From Nematostella vectensis (Eukaryota; Cnidaria; Anthozoa; Actiniaria; Edwardsiidae), in contig NC_064035.1 in the NCBI RefSeq assembly GCF_932526225.1, forward strand, positions 15,920,469-15,984,468: a DNA stretch of 64,000 nt. Direction: 5' to 3'. Numbering within the stretch: position 1 is the first letter of the stretch; each line of letters begins with the position of its first letter. The position numbers and the translations under genes are program-made. This document shows positions 48,230 to 60,231 of the stretch, one piece after another. The notes beneath the pieces are model-generated. The model had not been told where the DNA came from. It saw only the letters and a program-made list of their open reading frames with translations, and searched no databases.

Positions 48230-50800
48230 TGACACGAATAGGGAACTGTTCCTTATTCAAGTTAGTTTTCGCGAATAAGGAAATGGAATCTCCCAACGTC
48301 CCACTTCGTTTTACAACATATCCGAATAAGGAATAAACTATGAAGAGGATTGTCAGTGTTTGCTCATTTCTCAATAAAGGAAATGAAATTTCATAACTCC
48401 CGATTTCTCTTTAACTACTCCTTTCTAAATAGTTCTCGAAAAAGGAAATGGTATTTTATAACTCCCGATCTCGTTTTAACTACTTATCCGAATAGGGAAT
48501 AGACTAAAAAAGAGGGTTTTTTATGTTTTCTAAACATTTCTCGAATAAGTAAATGGAATCTCCCGATTTCGTTTTACGACTTATCCGAATAAGGAATAGA
48601 CTAAAGAGAGGGTTCTTTAGTACTTTCTAAACATTTCTCGAATAAGGAAATGGTATTTCATAACGCCTGATTTCGTTTTAACTACTTATCCGAATAAGGA
48701 ATAGACTAAAAAGAGGGTCGTTCGTGTTTTCTAAACATTTCTCGAATAAGGAAATGGTATTTCATAACGCCTGATTTCGTTTTAACTACTTATCCGAATA
48801 AGGAATAAACTATGAAGAGGATTGTCAGTGTTTGCTCATCATTTCTCAATTAACTAAATGAAATTTCATAACTCCCGATTTCGCTTTAACTACTCCTTTC
48901 AAAAGAGTTCTCGAAAAAGGAAATGGTATTCCATAACTCCCGATCTCGTTTTAACTACTTATCCGAATAAGGAATAGACTAAAAAGAGGTTTTTTTTATA
49001 TTTTTTAAACATTTCTCGAATAAGGAAATGGTATTTCATAACGCCTGATTTCGTTTTACCTACTTATCTGAATAAGGAATAGACTAAAGAGAGGGTTCTT
49101 TAGTATTTTCTAAACATTTCTCGAAAAAGGAAATGGTATTTCATAACGCCTGATTTCTTTTTAAATATCTATTCGAATAAGGAATCTACTTTAAAGAGGA
49201 TTGTTAGTATTTTCTCACAATTTGTTTAGAGGAGTATATTCGCGCTTTACTTGACTACGTACGCGTGTAGAAGGAATTTGACTGCTAACAAAACCACAAT
49301 TTGACAGATAGTGCTTGTTGTCAATTAACACCTTGGCTACTACATAAGGCTCTGACAAAACAAATAGATTAGTGCAGTGACACGAATAGGAAACTGTTCC
49401 TTATTCAAGTTAGTTTTCGCGAATAAGGAAATGGAATCTCCAAACGTCCCATTTCGTTTTACGACTTATCCGAATAAGGAATAGGCTATGAAGAGGATTG
49501 TCAGTGTTTGCTCATCATTTCTCAATAAAGGAAAGGAAATTTCATAACTCCCGATTTCGCTTTAACGACTCCTTTCGAAAGAGTTCTCGAAAAAGGAAAT
49601 GGTATTTCATAACTCCCGATCTCGTTTTTACTACTTATCCGAATAAGGAATAGACTAAAAAGAGGGTCGTTTATGTTTTCTAAACATTTTTCGAATAAGT
49701 AAATGGAATCTCCCAACGTCCGATTTCGTTTTACGACTTATCCGAATAAGGAATAGACTAAAGAGAGGGTTCTTTAGTACTTTCTAAACATTTCTCGAAT
49801 AAGGAAATTGTATGTTATAACGCCTGATTTCGTTTTAACTACTTATCCGAATAAGAAATAGACTAAAAAGAGGGTCGTTAATGTTTTCTAAACATTACTC
49901 GAATAAATAAATGGAATCTCCCAACGTCCGATTTCGTTTTACGACTTATCCGAATGATGAATAGACTAAAGAGATTGTTCTTTAGTATTTTCTAAACATT
50001 TCTCGAAAAAGGAAATGGTATTTCATAACGCCTGATTTCGTTTTACCTACTTATCCGAATAAGGAATAGACTAAAGAGAGGGTTCTTTAGTATTTTCTAA
50101 ACATTTCTCGAAAAAGGAAATGGTATTTCATAACGCCTGATTTCTTTTTAAATATCTATTCGAATAAGGAATCTACTTTAAAGAGGATTGTTAGTATTTT
50201 CTCACAATTTGTTTAGAGGAGTATATTCGCGCTTTACTCGACTACGTACGTATGTCGTGTGAATTTGACCTTGCTAACAAAACCACAATTTGACAGATAG
50301 TGCTTGTTGTCAATTAACACCTTGGCTACTTCATAAGGCTCTGACAAAACAAATAGATTAGTGCAGTGACACGAATAGGGAACTGTTCCTTATTTAAGTT
50401 AGTTTTCGCGAATAAGGAAATGGAATCTCCCAACGTCCGATTTCGCTTTACGACTTTATCCGAATAAGGAATAGACTATGAAGAGGATTGTCAGTGTTTG
50501 CTCATCATTTCTCAATAAAGGAAATGAAATTTCATAACGCCCGATTTCGCTTTAACGGCTCCTTTCGAAAGAGTTCTCGAAAAAGGAAATGGTATTTCAT
50601 AACTCCCGATCTCGTTTTAACTACTTATCCGAATAAGGAATAGACTAAAAAGAGGGTCGTTAGTGTTTTTTAAACATTTCTCGAAAAAGGAAATGGTATT
50701 TCATAACGCCTGATTTCGTTTTACCTACTTATCCGAATAAGGAATAGACTAAAGAGAGGGTTCTTTAGTACTTTCTAAACATTTCTCGAAATGTGTACTG
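48230..50800. repeat. Left tandem array of the foldback element
   Basis: About 25 units of 100-105 bp containing CGAATAAGGAAATGGTATTT and ACTTATCCGAATAAGGAATA. A longer word from the outer arm (GACTACGTACG to CACCTTGGCTACT) returns at 48109, 49253 and 50240, showing a higher-order period of roughly 1 kb. Confidence 0.85.
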
Positions 50801-50919
50801 CGTCAACTGCGTTGTTTACCAGCACCCTGGCGTCGGAAAGTAGCTTTCCAGCAACGTTTCGATTGCTATGGTCGTTAATACCCATTTTGCGCGCTTTAAC
50901 GACATAACTTCCCTGTCTC

Positions 50920-51547
50920 TTAGCCTTCCATTGCTAGCAAGCTAGCTACAAGGGGACAACGTTCAAATGATGGTATATTACAATGATACCATGAGGTAAT
51001 GACGTGGGAACCATCCTTGGTGTAACCTAAACTGTGAAACTGGTACTGTTGTAAAACGCATTGGTACAATGAGGAGTATAAATCTTCATCCACAGGCTGC
51101 ATAGCTGTCTTAATCCAGTGGCCTTCTATTGGGGTGGGGTATCTGAGCGCTTTGCAGCCTTATATTTATTTTCTATGTTATCTGTTTAATTTTCTTCGGG
51201 CCTAGCCCTAACCCACACACGAAGCGTTAAAATTCAAGGCAGGGGAGCCGCTAGAGTATCTAGTTACAAGGCCGATACACCTAAACAACAAACTATTTAC
51301 CATAAGTAGTGTTTATTTACTTGTTGAGAAAGAAAGAACAGGGAGCCTTCCTATCACCGGCTTTGCTACATCATCTGATATAACCAGAGACCATTCAAAT
51401 TAAAAGCATAGAATATGTATAAATTACCTTACTGACAGCGTTAACAAGAGCACGATGATAAAGATAAGCTGGACTACATGTCCTTGCGGCTTGGACATAG
51501 GACGCAAAGCGGCAATTGACTTGCTTGTATCGTGTATCATTTGCCAA
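50920..51547 (-). other. Possible captured gene fragment in the transposon centre
   Basis: A 60-codon minus-strand ORF (51102-50920, starting MQPVDEDLYSSLYQ) and an open stretch at about 51530-51427 ending AVSK at the donor AAG/GTAATT look more protein-like than their surroundings. No family was recognised, and their phases do not join convincingly. Confidence 0.2.
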
Positions 51548-51722
51548 AGTTCGTTAGAAAGTGTTGATCTTGGGCAACAGTACAGTGTTTTTATTGCAAT
51601 AACATAGAATTAAACAAGATTTCAAATAATGGTCCAAACTCTGTATTTTATTATATTTATAAATACATTTATAGCACACACTTGAGCTGGGCCAGAACAC
51701 CGTAGCATGCCATATAAGATTG

Positions 51723-51723
<1 letters not shown>

Positions 51724-51754
<31 letters not shown>
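51724..51754 (+). repeat. G31 homopolymer, with a G20 run at 51862-51881
   Basis: Two long G runs 107 bp apart in the transposon centre. A C22 run is in the right arm (54390-54411), where the left arm has only six bases at the matching place. Confidence 0.9.
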
Positions 51755-51756
<2 letters not shown>

Positions 51757-52079
51757 GGCACAAAATTGCGGGTGGGGGGAGCACAATACAGAAACATTAA
51801 GAAAACTATTAGGGGTTCAGTCCCTACTGGTCATTTCCTTAAATTTTGTAAAAATATTGAAGGGGGGGGGGGGGGGGGGGGCACCCCCTGCTACGGCCCT
51901 GTGAGCTCACTATTTTCAACAAGATAAATTCTCTTAAACTAATTCCCCATTTAATGCAATACCATATTATAGTTTTTAAAAGACAAACATTTTAAGAGTA
52001 TCGTAAAATGATCACGAAAGCATTATAGCATTATTTCCACTGTGTGTATGCTAGTGTGCTTCTAAAGTTCACATTATTT

Positions 52080-53950
52080 CCTTATTTGAATAATTCGTAA
52101 AAACAAAAACGGAGTTTTTACATTCCATTTCCTTTTTCAAGAAATGTTAGGAAACCCAAACAAGCCGTAACATGAGTAGAAAATTTTGAAGGGGACACGG
52201 TTAAAGGGACATTATTTGGGGGACAACCATGTCCTTCTAGTCATTCGGCCTTAAAATTCGCGTCGTTAAAGCTAATTCCATTTCCTTATTCGAGAAATTC
52301 GTTCGATTCCTATAATTCGTAAAAACGAAATCGGTCGTTATAAAATACCATCTCCTGATTCAAAAGATGTTGAAATAAACACGCTAACAATCTTCTTTTT
52401 ACTCCATTCCTTTTTCGGTAAAAAAAGTAGTAAAAACGAAATCAGGCGTTATGTAATGCCATTTCCTTTTTCAAGAGATGTTGAAAAAACACTGACAATC
52501 TTCTTTTTGAGTTTATTCCTTATTCGGATAAATAAGTTAAAACGAGATCGGGAGTTATGAAATACCATTTCCTTTTTCGAGAACTCTTTCGAAAGGCGTC
52601 GTTTAAGGAAATCAGGCGTTATGAAATTCCATTTCCTTTATTGAGAAATGATGAGCAAACACTGACAATCCAGTTTTTAGTCTATTCCTTATTGGGATAG
52701 GTAGTTGTTGCGTTAGGTTCCCGTGAGGATTTCGCCACAAGCCGTATAACAATCCAACGATGTGTAAAATCAAAAAGCCCAAACTGTCGCGATCTCGTAC
52801 CAGAACAATGAATTAATACTCCAAAAACTGGAAATCGACTCTGCCAAATTTTCGTCTTTAATAAGACTTCTTCAGGGCAGACTGCCCTAGTCTGCCCTGA
52901 AGAAGTCTTATTAAAGACGAAAATTTGGCAGAGTCGATTTCCAGTTTTTGGAGTATCAACGATGTGTAAAGATATATTTATTCGATCTAGAATGAATGAA
53001 AGTTATTTGATTTACATTGATTGCATGGAATCAAAGCTTATTTACAGTTTTTCAAACTCACAAATTAACTTACTTCTGTGGCGTATCCGATCGTGTTTTC
53101 TGATTCTCAAAGTCCTGGTTAGCTGTAGGTTTTGTAATCGTACTGGTTAGCTGTATTTCAGAGTTCTGATCACGGTTACTGTTGATCTGACTGATTTACA
53201 ATGGATTATAATCACGTGGTTGAAATCGATATTAACGAAACTGTTACTTGTCACTTATGTAATAGATTTATACCGAAACAGTAGTTAAAACGAAGTCAGG
53301 CGTTATGAAATACCATTTCCTTATTCGAGAAATGTTTAGAAAGTACTAAAGAACCCTCTCTTTAGTCTATTCCTTATTCGGATAAGTAGTAAAACGAAAT
53401 AGGAAGTTGGGAGATTCCATTTACTTATTCGAGAAATGTTTAGAAAGTACTAAAGAACCCTCTCTTTAAACTATTCCTTATTCGGATAAGTAGGTAAAAC
53501 GAAATCAGGCGTTATAAATACCATTTCCTTTTTCGAGAAATGTTTAGAAAATACTAAAGAACCCTCTCTTTAGTCTATTCCTCATTCGGATAAGTCTTAA
53601 AACGAAATCGGAAGTTGGGAGATTCCATTTATTTATTCGAGTAATGTTTAGAAAACATTAACGACCCTCTTTTTAGTCTATTCCTTATTCGGATAAGTAG
53701 TTAAAACGAGATCGGGAGTTATGGAATACCATTTCCTTTTTCGAGAAATCTTTCGAAAGGAGTAGTTAAAGCGAAATCGGGAGTTATGAAATTTCATTTC
53801 CTTTATTGAGAAATGATGAGCAAACACTGACAATCCTCTTCATAGTTTATTCCTTATTCGGATATGTTGTAAAACGAAGTGGGACGTTGGGAGATTCCAT
53901 TTCCTTATTCGCGAAAACTAACTTGAATAAGGAACAGTTCCCTATTCGTG
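52080..53950. repeat. Right tandem arrays of the foldback element
   Basis: Units complementary to the left array occupy 52080-52700 and 53280-53950, separated by unique sequence and the hairpin insertion. Confidence 0.8.
52769..52956. mobile_element. Insertion with a 68-bp perfect hairpin, flanked by 14-bp repeats
   Basis: Arms 52816-52883 and 52889-52956 pair without mismatch around a 5-base loop. CAACGATGTGTAAA flanks the segment on both sides (about 52755 and 52957). A duplication this long suggests target-primed insertion of a retroelement end, with one part inverted; no poly(A) is present. Confidence 0.65.
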
Positions 53951-54740
53951 TCACTGCACTAATCTATTTGTTTTGTCAGAGACATATCTAGTAGCCAAGG
54001 TGTTAATTGACAACAAGCACTATCTGTCAAATTGTGGTTTTGTTAGCAAGGTCAAATTCCTTCTACACGCGTACGTAGTCAAGTAAAGCGTGAATATTTC
54101 TCCTCTAAATATATTAATGCGTTTGGAAAGAAAGCCCAGGATACAAATACATTTATTAGATGAGAGGTAGATTTCCTCTCTTTTGCTAGATTCATTTGTG
54201 AAAGCGATTGCACGCATTGCGTAATTTGACCTTTTGTAGCAGATAGAGTCTCGTGTTCACAGCTCCGCTTAGCAACGAGCACGTTAAAGCATCGAAATTT
54301 ACCCGACAAAAATGCTGTTGGACTTGTTCTGAATAAACTGTTATGCCTAAATACTGTTTCAACTCGAATTAAAAGGTATCATGTAGGTACCCCCCCCCCC
54401 CCCCCCCCCCCGGATTTGAATATGGAACTGAGGGAATAAGGAAACAGACGAAAAAGGAACTGCGAATAAGGAACCAATTTCACTCTGGTCTAAATAAGTA
54501 CAAGAACAAATGGTGTCAGAGACCCCCTTATTTGTTCAGAATGTATAATCGAATACTAATAAATAAAGAATAAAGTCACTTTCGTCTTTGCATGTCTTCA
54601 CACAGGAAACGTTTAACACGACTTGGGTCCTGCTGACTAAGTTCAAACGTAGTATTATCCATTAGCCGTATTCAATGCAAATGCTGCAAATGAATAGAGT
54701 CGATTGTTTCATCTATAGCATTTGCATTGAATACGGCTCA

Positions 54741-55496
54741 TTTGACCTTAGTTTAAAAAGCAGCTGAAAAGGGTATTATTTCTAACCAAACTTCCAAGCT
54801 TTTTTTTTTTATATAAGACTTAGTTCTAATGAAGCGTAGACCATATAAATTGAGTCAACGGTTTTTTTTAAGAATTTTGTTTAAGCAAAAATAGGCTTTA
54901 CCGAAAATATTTTTTTTCGATTTTTTGGGCTTGGATTTGAAGGGGAGCTTTTAAGGAGATTCACAACTCGTATCTTCTGCTACAGGGATCGGATCTTAAA
55001 ACTGTTTGGCCATGCCATGTAGCTAGGGATGAACTTTATGAAAATGTAACATTTGTTTACATTGCTGTTTCTATAGCAACGGAACGGTGAATCCGTTAAA
55101 TTCACTATTCGCGAAGTGCTGTTCGCTACAGGGAAATTTAACAAATGAGCTATAGGATATTGTACATCAGACCTTGGTCGACGTTTTATCAAAATCTATA
55201 AGAGGAATTCTAAAAAATTGTGGAATTTTTATTTTTAGCACTCTGTTATTTACCTACTTTGAAATTCGCACCTGAAAAAAATCCATTAGCGGACAAATTG
55301 CTTTGTCTCATGTATTGTTGATTTCATTTCGTTGTACTTTTCGCAATCTTCCCGTGCTAATCTTCCACGGCTGGCTGCTTCTGGACTTCTGAATGGTTAT
55401 TTATCACATCTTTTTCTTCTTTACGTGAATAGTTAAAAAAGTATAAGAAAGAAGTATAGTTAAAGCGAAGCTACAAAACGAGCGCAAAGTCGGCGC
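54741..55496 (+). repeat. Repeat R, copy 4
   Basis: A full unit from TTTGACCTTAGTTTAAAAAG to GCGCAAAGTCGGCGCT, preceded by the gene 3' flank (54499-54690). Confidence 0.8.
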
Positions 55497-55810
55497 TTGA
55501 AATGCCCATTTTAAAAAAATCGCTTATCTACAACCCTTCAACGGATCTCAAAGTTAACCCGAATGTTTCTCAATATATTAATTTTATTCTACAAAAACGA
55601 CGAAAAAATTAATCGGCGAAATGTTATTTGGCGGCCAAAAAACCAAAAAAGTTCAATTTCTTCATTTTGAAAGTATCATTTAGTCCCCAGAATGGCCCCT
55701 AAAACTTACGATCAACAAAACCGATTGCTTTCATTTTTGGTATGTTATTAGAAATAAGGGGTAGCCAAATAACAATGGTAAAAAAATCCTTGCCCTCGTA
55801 TGGATTTTTT

Positions 55811-56060
55811 CCAGGTGCGAATTTTAGAGTAGGTAAATAACAGAGTGACTGAAAATAAAAATACGCCAATTTCTCGGAATTGCTCTTATAGATTTTAATA
55901 AAACTTCCTCTAAGTGTCGACCAAGGTCTGATGTACAATACCCTATAGCTTATTTGTTAAAAATTTCCCTGTAGCGAACAGCACTTCGCGAATAGTGAAT
56001 TTAACGGGTTCGCCGTTCCGTTGCCATAGAAACAGAAATGTAAACACATGTTACATTGTC
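55811..56060 (-). repeat. Inverted fragment of repeat R
   Basis: Complementary to the central part of R (CGAATAGTGAATTTAACGG and GTAGCGAACAGCACTTCGCG), more diverged than the tandem units. The unique stretch 55497-55810 lies between it and copy 4. Confidence 0.7.
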
Positions 56061-56538
56061 TAAGATAAGGCCTTCCAAGTTTTCTGAAGCACTCTATTTT
56101 GTATATGTATACAATCAGAAAGACAATATGTAGTAAAAAAACGGGGGGGGGGGCAAAAAAAGAAAGACATACCAAACATTGTCTTATTTCTCTATTCCTG
56201 TATTTACAATACATTGGGTCCTATCAGTACCCTACGCTAGCCGGCTCGCATTCGCCGATATTCGGAAATGTTTTGTTTTCGAATAATTGGAACCCCTGTC
56301 GCGCGCGAGTGTTCGAATAACTTCGAATGAGAGCCGGCAAGCAGGCTATGTTATCGATATCACTGTCATCATCTTCTGCTCAATGCAAAAGACGCAGCCC
56401 TACAAATACGCGAACCATCCATGGACGCTTAGCTGTCGGCTCCGACCTTCTTTATCTCGAGCGAAGTCTTAATGTTCATGGCGGCTAGTTCGGCTACGAG
56501 GTATCGAAACACGTAAGGGAAAGCAAGGAGTCCAATGT

Positions 56539-57920
56539 ACGTAGACCATATAAATTGAGTCAACTGTTTTTTTAAGAATTTTGTTAAAGCAAAAATAGGC
56601 TTTATCGAAAATATTTTTTTTCGATTTTTTGGGCTTGGATTTAAAGGGGAGCTTTTAAGGAGATTCACAACTACTATCTTCTGCTACAGGGATCGGATCT
56701 TAAAACTGTTTGGCCATGCCATGTAGCTAGGGATGAACTTTATGAAAATGTAACATTTGTTTACATTGCTGTTTCTATAGCAACGGAACGGTGAATCCGT
56801 TAAATTCACTATTCGCGAAGTGCTGTTCGCTACAGGGAAATTTTTAACAAATGAGCTATAGGATATTGTACATCAGACCTTGGTCGACGTTTTATCAAAA
56901 TCTATAAGAGGAATTCTAAAAAAAATTGTGGAATTTTTATTTTTAGTCACTCTGTTATTTACCTACTTTGAAATTCGCACCTGAAAAAAATCCATAGCGG
57001 ACAAATTGCTTTGTCTCATGTATTGTTGATTTCATTTCGTTGTACTTTTCGCATTCTTCCCGTGCTAATCTTCCACGGCTGGCTGCTTCTGAACTGTTGA
57101 ATGGTCATTTATCACATCTTTTTCTTCTTTACGTGAATAGTTAAAAAAGTATAAAAAAGAAGTATAGTTAAAGCGAAGCTACAAAACAAGCGCAAATGAA
57201 TAAAGTCGATTGTTTCATCGGCATTTGCAGCATTTGCATTGAATACGGCTCATTTGACCTTAGTTTAAAAAGCAGCTGAAAAGGGTATTAATTCTAACCA
57301 AACTTCCAAGCTTTTTTTATATAGGACTTAGTTATAATGAAGCGTAGACCATATAAATTGAGTCAACGGTTTTTTTAAGAATTTTGTTTAAGCAAAAATA
57401 GGCTTTATCGAAAATATTTGTTTTCGATTTTTTGGGCTTGGATTTGAAGGGGAGCTTTTAAGGAGATTCACAACTCGTATCTTCTGCTACAGGGATCGGA
57501 TCTTAAAACTGTTTGGCCATGCCATGTAGCTAGGGATGAACTTTATGAAAATGTAGCATTTGTTTACATTGCTGTTTCTATAGCAACGGAACGGTGAATC
57601 CGTTAAATTCACTATTCGCGAAGTGCTGTTCGCTACAGGGAAATTTTTAACCAATGAGCTATAGGATATTGTACATCAGACCTTGGTCGACGTTTTATCA
57701 AAATCTATAAGAGGAATTCTAAAAAATTGTGGAATTTTTATTTTTAGTCACTCTGTTATTTACCTACTTTGACATTCGCACCTGAAAAAAATCCATAGCG
57801 GACAAATTGCTTTGTCTCATGTATTGTTGATTTCATTTCGTTGTACTCTTCGCATTCTTCCCGTGCTAATCTTCCACGGCTGGCTGCTTCTGAACTTATG
57901 AATGGTCATTTATCACATCA
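56539..57920 (+). repeat. Repeat R, two units inside POLR1B copy C
   Basis: A partial unit from GTAGACCATATAAATTGAG and a second starting at 57253. They abut POLR1B sequence on both sides. Confidence 0.85.
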
Positions 57921-57923
57921 GCG

Positions 57924-58177
57924 TTAAGCCGCATTGTTACCAGTTTACTTCCGGTCGATTACGTAACAATCTCCGATGATTTTTAACGGAAAACGCGAAA
58001 AATATTTCAAAATATTGAAAGCAGTGTGTTTATTGAAAGTTTCTTTGAGGATGTGATTGATAATTTAGAGCGTATGGCCTGTTTAATATCTCGGATTTTA
58101 ATAAATTCTTTTGTCTTTTAACAGTTGAGGTTTTCCGCCGGACCTCCGGAAGTAAACTGGTGACAATGCGGCTTTAA
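57924..58177. mobile_element. TTAA-flanked MITE of 254 bp, copy C
   Basis: The same insertion as at 32879-33132, in inverse orientation inside POLR1B copy C. It shows the better-preserved inverted ends (GCCGCATTGTTACCAG and CTGGTGACAATGCGGC). Confidence 0.65.
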
Positions 58178-59600
58178 ACAAGAGGTTCCGCTATAAAAGG
58201 GAAAGCTCCTCCCACCCCTGGGCTCGAATTTGCAATTATAATCATAAACTGCAACGATAGCAGTCACAAATTATAAGCCTTCTGTAAAATTGCTTATCTC
58301 TGAGCCTCAGTCGGCTGGAATAAAACTATTTTTGCACAGGTAACAAGACAGTTGTGTTAAGAGATTGTTGAATTAGTTATTTGCTGTCCACTCACGTTTT
58401 CGGTGCAAAATTTTAAATTTTGCGCTATCCATAATCTAGCGCACCTGCATAAATTATTCTCGCGCTGTGATGAAAATGCTCGTATTTTAGAGCGCACACA
58501 GGTTGGTATAACATTATTTTACGAAAGATAGAAACATTTTTAGATGGACAACTTTAGGAATGATATTTATTTTGGTTTAGAATATATGTTTTGAATTTAG
58601 CGCTCAGAGCAGTTGTCCTGACATGTTCACTCATTGACGGCTGATTGATAACTGATTGTTCTTGAGCCCGGGGTTGAAAGGAGCTTTCCCTTTTATAGCG
58701 GAACCTCGTGTTTAAAGTGCAGGTAGCAGAAAAATCAATAAATTCTCGAATCAGTTGCAATTGTTGTTTTTCCTCGTTGTCGCCGTCGATGCCAACATAT
58801 ACTTATAGCGATATGGTCGACGTTAATACAAATACAAACCACCAACAAAATATTCTCAGCACATTTCACGCCATCAAAAGCTTTTCACCAGCTCTTTCAG
58901 CCATTCTTACCATAGTTTTATTGGAGCAGTTGAAAAGGCGATCTTGGAGAAGAAAGGAAGTGCCGTGGGCGAGTAACGCATCTCTCTCCATCTCTCCGAA
59001 ACGGATACCTCCCTGCCACTTACGACCCTACAAAACATAACGTAAACCTTAAGGATATAGTATCACGACTCGTCAGGGGCTGTCGAAAACAGGGACTGGC
59101 AGACGCTCAGTTATCTGTCTCGATCCGTCATGCAATTCGTCTGTCCTTGCATAGGGGCCATTTATAAAACGTGACCTCAGATCTTTTATCCGGCATGCAA
59201 AACAAGGAAAGCGGATGATTTGAATCGGAATTAAGTAGCAATGGACGATGGACGGATTTAAAGGACGTCTCATTATATCTTCGTTATATCATATGACCGC
59301 CGACTGTCAATCGTGAGGTGAAGTTCCCCAGCATGGCCATCGAGCCTCACTTATTAGGTAAATACCAGTAAATAACCATACCTGGACAGGCTGGTGCGTC
59401 AGTGCGTCTATGGGCCCCGTTGTTCGGACCTGTTCAAAGGAACACGAGCTAAGAAACGAGTTACCTATAACATACGATCGGGTATGGACTTGAAGGTTCC
59501 AACTTCTAAGCTAAATCAATGTTTCAACGACCAGGAAGACTTTTTGCCTTCAAGCACAAAATCACCAGCCCTCCCAATGTGACTAAAGATGACGAGTCTG

Positions 59601-59747
59601 CAGCGTCAGAACGTTGTAATAATCACCGTAGCATCCGGCAGACGTCACCACGTGACCAAGCTCCAGTAAAACACCAGGTCAAGGCACGTGACATCTCGTC
59701 TCCGAGCCAATCAGATGACACGCATAACGAAACGTCATCACTCGCTG
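59601..59747 (+). mobile_element. CAGCG-family MITE, copy 6
   Basis: The orthologous insertion of copies 4 and 5, carried in POLR1B copy C; complete ends CAGCGTCAG...CTCGCTG. Confidence 0.7.
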
Positions 59748-60231
59748 TTCCACCAAAATATATATATATATATATTCGGTAGCATTTGAAAACTGACCGC
59801 TTCATTTGTCTAGCATGCAGGCAACCGTGTCTCATTGACTAAACACCCGATTACATTTCTGCCTGCCTATAGCGTTGGTGGAGAACCTGGGATGATCAAG
59901 CTACTATATTTGCTGACCTGGAATTTGTCTGCCACCATGTGCCGCAGTCTCTGGTAGTACACCACACCCATAAAGATATCAGATAACAGATGTTTCTGTT
60001 TAAAAAATCTTTGTATCTCAGTGGTACAGTAAACACCAGCGTATACGAACCTTGAGATTAAGAACCTACAGAGGCGGAAATTTTGCATTTTAAGCACCCT
60101 TTTCATAAAAGCTTATTCAAGCCTTGTGGGGAAGAACAGGTTGTTATGAAAGATCACTCATATGTTGTCAAAATTCTGGATATAATTAATATGAGCTATT
60201 AAATGCAAGAAAGGACCCGTCATTTTGTAGT

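Larger units (their letters stand above)
47716..54489. mobile_element. 6.8-kb foldback-type DNA transposon with 9-bp target duplication
   Basis: The ends are ACCAGAGTGAA...TTCACTCTGGT, flanked by perfect 9-bp direct repeats CTAAATAAG (47707-47715 and 54490-54498). The uninterrupted target is seen at 44803-44811. Long inverted arms (about 800 bp, 47716-48500 against 53690-54489) continue inward as tandem arrays of a 100-105 bp unit built on CGAATAAGGAA. The centre (50.8-52.1 kb) is unique. No transposase frame was found, so it is non-autonomous. Long arms with internal tandem repeats and a 9-bp duplication fit Foldback elements and Mutator-type transposases (family knowledge). Confidence 0.85.
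56429..59978 (-). pseudogene. POLR1B: POLR1B 3' fragment, copy C (inverted, interrupted by repeat R)
   Basis: Visible minus-strand pieces: truncated exon 5 (59978-59918), exon 6 (59429-59382), intact exon 7 (59027-58911, with GGAGAG where copy A has its stop) and the C-terminal part of the last exon (56538-56429, FPYVFRYLVAELAAMN to TAA). Between exon 7 and the last exon fragment, two units of repeat R (56539-57920) replace the first half of the last exon, with its CTQCG zinc half-site. Exon 5 has the same deletion as copy B, so B and C share a parent. Confidence 0.8.

Noticed and set aside
48230-50800. Regularly spaced repeats resembling a CRISPR array
   Set aside because: Units are head-to-tail repeats of about 104 bp with no unique spacers, they lie in the arms of a eukaryotic transposon, and an inverted matching array is present.
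51707-51904. ORF with a poly-glycine run
   Set aside because: It is a translation of the G homopolymers.
52861-52930. Hammerhead ribozyme
   Set aside because: CTGAAGA and GAAA are present, but the closing pair of stem II and the outer stems do not fit a standard fold. Kept only as a question under the hairpin finding.
54980-55192. ORF inside repeat R (starts MIKRRPRSDVQYP)
   Set aside because: The frame is broken in the other R units, so it is not maintained.
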